DNA of 64,000 nucleotides from Cupriavidus pauculus (GTDB taxonomy: Bacteria; Pseudomonadota; Gammaproteobacteria; Burkholderiales; Burkholderiaceae), in the NCBI RefSeq assembly GCF_022179805.1, contig NZ_BPUO01000013.1, forward strand, positions 88,270-152,269, read 5' to 3'. This document shows, piece after piece, positions 59,609-64,000 of this stretch. Each line of letters starts with the position of its first letter. The stretch's first letter is position 1. The notes beneath the pieces are model-generated. The model was given only the letters and a program-made list of their open reading frames with translations, searched no databases and was not told the origin of the DNA. The position numbers and the translations under genes were made by a program.

Positions 59609-61081
59609 TTAATCGACCGCCTTGAACATGTCCTCGACCACCTTCTTGGCGTCGCCAAACACCATCATGGTCTTGTCCATGTAGAACAGCTCGTTGTCCA
59701 GGCCCGCGTAGCCGGAAGCCATCGAGCGCTTGTTCACGATGATGGTCTTGGCCTTGTAGGCTTCCAGGATCGGCATGCCGGCGATGGGCGACTTCGGATC
59801 GGTCTTGGCGGCCGGGTTGACCACGTCGTTGGCGCCCAGCACCAGCACCACGTCGGCCTGCCCGAACTCGCTGTTGATGTCCTCCATCTCGAAGACCTGG
59901 TCGTACGGCACCTCGGCTTCGGCCAGCAGCACGTTCATGTGGCCCGGCATGCGGCCCGCCACGGGGTGGATGGCGTACTTCACCGTCACGCCGTGCTCGG
60001 TCAGCTTCTCGGTCAATTCTTTAAGTGCATGCTGCGCACGGGCCACTGCAAGGCCGTAGCCCGGGACGATGATCACGGTCTCGGCATTGCTCATGACGAA
60101 GGCCGCGTCGTCGGCGGAACCCGACTTCACATTGCGTGCGGCCTGCGCACCAGCCGTCGCACCCGCCGTGGCGTCGGCGCCGAAGCCGCCGAGGATCACG
60201 TTGAAGAACGAGCGGTTCATCGCGCGGCACATGATGTACGAGAGGATGGCACCGGACGAGCCCACCAGCGAGCCGGCGATGATCAGCATCGGGTTGTTCA
60301 GCGAGAAGCCGATACCCGCCGCCGCCCAACCCGAGTACGAGTTCAGCATCGACACCACCACGGGCATGTCGGCGCCGCCGATCGGGATGATGATCAGCAC
60401 GCCCAGCACGAAGGCGATGGCCAGCATGACCAGGAACGGCAGCCACGACTGCGACATGAAGAAGATCACGCCGAAGCCGACCATGGCGATGGCCAGCAGC
60501 AGGTTCAGCCAGTGCTGGCCGGCAAACACCACCGGGGCGCCCTGGAACAGCCGGAACTTGTAGCGGCCCGACAGCTTGCCGAACGCGATGACCGAGCCCG
60601 AGAACGTGATCGCACCCACAAAGCAGCCGATGAACAGCTCGATGCGGTTGCCCAGCGGAATCTCGTGCGAGCCAGCCGGCGTGATGCCGAATGCCGCCGG
60701 TTCGGCCACGGCCGCCACGGCGATGAACACAGCAGCCAGACCGATCAGCGAGTGCATGGCCGCCACCAGTTCCGGCATCTTGGTCATCTCGACCTTGCGT
60801 GCCACATAGGCGCCGATACCGCCGCCCACCACGAGCGCGCCCAGGATCAGCGTCATGCCGGTGCCAACCGACGACTGCGCGGCGCCTACGGCCAGGAACT
60901 CGTGCTTGATCTTGACGATCAGCGCCAGCGTGGTCACGGCGGCAATCGCCATGCCGATCATGCCGAAGGCGTTACCCTTGCGTGCGGATGCCGGGTGCGA
61001 CAAGCCTTTCAGGGCCTGGATGAAACAGACGGACGCCACCAGGTACAGCAGCGTCACCAGGTTCATGCTGATGGCTTCCAT
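59609..61081 (-). CDS. pntB: NAD(P) transhydrogenase beta subunit PntB
   Basis: 490 residues. About nine N-terminal transmembrane helices (domain II), then the soluble domain III that binds NADP(H), with VIIVPGYGLAVARAQHALKELTEKL and HPVAGRMPGHMNVLLAEAEVPYDQV, and VLVLGANDVVNPAAKTDPKSPIAGMP. It drives proton-coupled reduction of NADP by NADH in the inner membrane. Its ATG overlaps the stop of pntAb (TAATG). A start five codons later is possible. Confidence 0.96.
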   Translation of the reverse strand: MEAISMNLVTLLYLVASVCFIQALKGLSHPASARKGNAFGMIGMAIAAVTTLALIVKIKHEFLAVGAAQSSVGTGMTLILGALVVGGGIGAYVARKVEMTKMPELVAAMHSLIGLAAVFIAVAAVAEPAAFGITPAGSHEIPLGNRIELFIGCFVGAITFSGSVIAFGKLSGRYKFRLFQGAPVVFAGQHWLNLLLAIAMVGFGVIFFMSQSWLPFLVMLAIAFVLGVLIIIPIGGADMPVVVSMLNSYSGWAAAGIGFSLNNPMLIIAGSLVGSSGAILSYIMCRAMNRSFFNVILGGFGADATAGATAGAQAARNVKSGSADDAAFVMSNAETVIIVPGYGLAVARAQHALKELTEKLTEHGVTVKYAIHPVAGRMPGHMNVLLAEAEVPYDQVFEMEDINSEFGQADVVLVLGANDVVNPAAKTDPKSPIAGMPILEAYKAKTIIVNKRSMASGYAGLDNELFYMDKTMMVFGDAKKVVEDMFKAVD

Positions 61082-61407
61082 TACGCGGCCTCCTTGCTGG
61101 CAGCGGCCTTGGCCTTCGGTTCCTTCTTCTTGAACATCTCCAGCATGCGCTGTGTCACCAGGAACCCGCCGAACACGTTCACGGCGGCCAGTGCCACGGC
61201 CAGAGTGCCCATGATGCGGCCCACGTTACCTTCGGTCAGGCCGGCCGCCAGCATGGCGCCGACGATGATGATGGCCGAGATCGCATTGGTCACGGCCATC
61301 AGTGGGGTGTGCAGCGCGGGCGTGACCGTCCAGACCACGTGGTACCCCACGTAGATCGCCAGCACAAAGATGATCAGGTTGATCACCGTGTGGTTAACCA
61401 TCTCCAT
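61081..61407 (-). CDS. pntAb: NAD(P) transhydrogenase alpha-2 subunit PntAb
   Basis: 108 residues. Three transmembrane helices (NLIIFVLAIYVGYHVVWTV, NAISAIIIVGAMLAAGL, IMGTLAVALAAVNVFGGFLV) of domain II, as a separate polypeptide. A basic tail FKKKEPKAKAAASKEAA follows. The split alpha subunit is the three-gene arrangement known from Rhodospirillum rubrum. It overlaps pntB. Confidence 0.95.
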   Translation of the reverse strand: MEMVNHTVINLIIFVLAIYVGYHVVWTVTPALHTPLMAVTNAISAIIIVGAMLAAGLTEGNVGRIMGTLAVALAAVNVFGGFLVTQRMLEMFKKKEPKAKAAASKEAA

Positions 61408-61549
61408 CGACTTCTCCTCCGTTGCTTTTGAATACTGCCGAGCGTCGCGTCCGCGCAGGCGGGCTGAAACTGCAGGATCAAGCTTGCCGGGGACGCGGCG
61501 GGCCGTGGCGCTGGGCTCTGTCAGCGCCGCGGCATCATCAGACGGGATA

Positions 61550-62674
<1,125 letters not shown>

Positions 62675-62734
62675 CGTCAATCTCTCCTGTCTGGCGTCGT
62701 TCGTAATCGTGGTCGGGCCAACGTCCTCGCCCGT

Positions 62735-62761
62735 TGGTGCATTGCAAAAGAACGCACCAAT
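62735..62761. other. Inverted repeat in the pnt upstream region
   Basis: The 7-bp arms TTGGTGC / GCACCAA enclose 13 bases and are followed on the plus strand by five T. Lying 61 bases upstream of pntAa, it could be an operator or a weak terminator for antisense transcription. Confidence 0.35.
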
Positions 62762-62847
62762 TTTTGCGCAGCTTACCCGAAACTTACGTTCGATGGTGGC
62801 TGACTGTTGAGAGGTTTGTGCCTCGGCCGAGACATATTTTTGCTGCT

Positions 62848-62868
62848 CATGAAATGACTCGTTTCATG
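62848..62868. promoter_or_regulatory. Candidate operator between pntAa and the TorF-like gene
   Basis: Perfect 7-bp inverted repeat CATGAAA / TTTCATG with a 7-base spacer, in the 341-bp divergent gap. A further half-site-like ACGAAATGACAT lies at 62898-62909. It could serve either gene. Confidence 0.45.
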
Positions 62869-63015
62869 CAAGCTGGATTAAAGCCAAAACCGGCCTTTAC
62901 GAAATGACATCGGCGTCACCTTCGATCTTGACGCCGATTTGATGCGCGGCTGCGTATCGTGGCGCACACGTCTCATCCGAGGCGTCAACCAACGCGCTCA
63001 CGCTTTTTTCATCCC

Positions 63016-63810
63016 ATGATTGCAACCCGCCTGATGACCTCGGCGCCGGCCACGCTGGCCGCCGCCATCCTGCTTGCCGCCCCGTTTTCCAACGCTTTCG
63101 CCCAGCAGGCACCTGTCGATGCCGCCGCGCCGGCGTCGCCGCACACGTTCACGGCCAATGTGTCCGTGGTCTCCGACTACCGCTACCGGGGTATCAGCCA
63201 GACCGACCGGCGCCCCGCCGTGCAGGGCGGCTTCGACTATGCACACGAGAGCGGCTTCTACGTCGGTAACTGGAACTCGAGTATCAGCTGGCTGGGCGAC
63301 TCCGATCCCTCGGTTTCCGCGCCCGTGGAAATGGATTTCTACGGCGGCTTCAAGAACACGTTCAAGCTGGGCGACCAGGACTTCAACTATGACCTCGGCG
63401 TGCTGGAGTACTACTACCCCGGCGCCTACACGGCCACGCGCCCATACACCACCGAACTGTATGCCGGCATCGGCTGGGGTCCGGTGTTCCTGAAGTACTC
63501 GCACGCGGTGACCAACCTGTTCGGGTTTGCCGACAGCAAGAACAGCTATTACATCGACCTGAGCGCCAACGTGCCGCTGAACCTGTGGGACCTGACGCTG
63601 AACGCGCATGTGGGCTACCAGGGCGTGCAGCACTTCAGCGATGCCTCCTACACGGACTGGAAGATCGGCCTGACGAAAGACCTGGGCAACGGGTTCTCGG
63701 TGTCGGTGGCTTATATCGATACGAACGCCAGCAAGGCCGTCTATACGAATACGCGTGGAAGGTACCTGGGCAAGTCGACGGCGTTTGCTTCGGTTACGAA
63801 GACGTTTTGA
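63016..63810 (+). CDS. TorF-family putative porin
   Basis: 264 residues from the ATG at 63016. The signal ends NAFAQQ. The mature part FTANVSVVSDYRYRGISQTDRRPAVQGGFDYAHESGFYVGNWNSS is the TorF (TIGR02001) signature, and amphipathic strands run to the C-terminal SVTKTF. The family forms small outer-membrane channels of unclear substrate. It is divergent from the pnt operon and followed by the truncated REP-like repeat. Confidence 0.9.
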   Translation: MIATRLMTSAPATLAAAILLAAPFSNAFAQQAPVDAAAPASPHTFTANVSVVSDYRYRGISQTDRRPAVQGGFDYAHESGFYVGNWNSSISWLGDSDPSVSAPVEMDFYGGFKNTFKLGDQDFNYDLGVLEYYYPGAYTATRPYTTELYAGIGWGPVFLKYSHAVTNLFGFADSKNSYYIDLSANVPLNLWDLTLNAHVGYQGVQHFSDASYTDWKIGLTKDLGNGFSVSVAYIDTNASKAVYTNTRGRYLGKSTAFASVTKTF

Positions 63811-63848
63811 TTGCCACCGATCCTAGTGGTTTTCTCCCCTGTCGGTTT

Positions 63849-63863
63849 GCTCCCCTCTCCCGC
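63849..63863. repeat. REP-like repeat, half copy
   Basis: GCTCCCCTCTCCCGC matches the left arm of the intact copies, and TTTTCTCCCCT just upstream (63830-63840) is a second fragment. The right arm is missing: the sequence changes at 63864 where the apparent insertion element begins. Confidence 0.65.
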
Positions 63864-63916
63864 TTGTACGTACCGGGGACATGGGTAACGGGTGTTCGGA
63901 TACATAGGTAACACGT

Positions 63917-63946
63917 GATCTACGCGCATCAGGGTGCGCGTAGATC
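63917..63946. repeat. Perfect 12-bp hairpin spanning the transposase stop
   Basis: Arms GATCTACGCGCA and TGCGCGTAGATC around the 6-base loop TCAGGG. On the minus strand the loop reads CCCTGA and contains the transposase stop codon. It may terminate transcription into or out of the element. Confidence 0.7.
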
Positions 63947-64000
63947 GATTTCTCCGATCTCGAAGCGGCTGAACCAGACCGCGAAGCAGCCATCCTCGGC
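63929..64000 (-). CDS. C-terminal end of a probable transposase (cut by window edge)
   Basis: 23 codons and a TGA are visible, reading AEDGCFAVWFSRFEIGEIDL then RAP. The W-x-S/FxRFEIGxIDL pattern recalls the last strand of IS481-type integrase-core transposases. The stop lies inside the loop of a perfect 12-bp hairpin (63917-63928 with 63935-63946). Too little is visible for a firm family call. Confidence 0.45.
   Translation of the reverse strand, partial: AEDGCFAVWFSRFEIGEIDLRAP

Larger units (their letters stand above)
63864..64000. mobile_element. Probable edge of an insertion sequence
   Basis: After the half repeat the sequence reads TGTACGTACC and then holds a 15-base word, GGGGACATGGGTAAC (63875-63889), echoed 23 bases later as GGATACATAGGTAAC (63898-63912). 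Such GGTAACA-type terminal repeats occur in IS481-like elements of this group. A truncated frame reading inward follows. The element runs past the window edge, so the family is uncertain. Confidence 0.5.

Noticed and set aside
59546..61354. A 602-codon frame opposite the pnt genes
   Set aside because: His/Arg/Gln-rich shadow of pntB and pntAb, with no motifs.

Overview
The window is a gene-dense, high-GC stretch of a betaproteobacterial chromosome. The gene order points to the Burkholderiaceae, most likely Cupriavidus or a close relative of Ralstonia: tlpA-aroQ-accB-accC-prmA-zinc ribbon protein-tpx-PfkB kinase next to an Ala/Lys-rich histone H1-like gene; mpl-yqiA-ubiC; tonB-aroE-mtgA; speE/tktA-gapA; fur/bamE-dapB-leuS-lptE-holA-proA; and a three-gene pnt transhydrogenase. 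This placement rests on recognised families and synteny only; no search was run. I see no rRNA, tRNA or CRISPR array.

Layout. 1-9.6 kb: the 3' part of rdgC (cut by the window edge), two lipoproteins, an aldo/keto reductase, a tautomerase divergent from a LysR regulator, an iron-uptake pair (PiuC-type dioxygenase and TonB-dependent siderophore receptor), a Bug-type solute-binding protein and a DUF2147 protein. 9.6-11.46 kb: about 1.8 kb without a convincing gene, with unusual word composition, perfect palindromes and one strong sigma70-like promoter. 11.46-12.27 kb: the histone H1-like gene with 78-bp tandem repeats, followed by a run of five hairpins ending in an intrinsic terminator. 12.3-21.5 kb: a mainly minus-strand housekeeping block for fatty acid synthesis (accB, accC), shikimate (aroQ), redox (tpx, tlpA) and L11 methylation (prmA). 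21.7-30.1 kb: plus-strand genes for murein recycling, ubiquinone, RNA decay, TonB, shikimate and peptidoglycan synthesis. 30.2-42.7 kb: transport, pyrF, pncC, pgpA, thiL, maeB, a secreted ribonuclease with its barstar-like inhibitor, yidB, rsmE, a VOC protein and a spermidine synthase-like protein. 42.7-58.3 kb: tktA-gapA, a flavin reductase, a second LysR regulator, fur/bamE and the dapB-leuS-lptE-holA-proA-hemJ run, ending with a 23S rRNA methyltransferase. 58.3-64 kb: an atypical response regulator, pntB-pntAb-pntAa, a TorF-type porin and what looks like the edge of an insertion sequence.

Most of the window is core metabolism and envelope biogenesis. The less ordinary parts are the structured RNA downstream of the histone gene and the gene-poor region before it, the RNase/barstar pair, the response regulator with a split receiver domain, the maeB operator-promoter, and a REP-like inverted repeat present twice intact and once cut by the apparent insertion element at the right edge.
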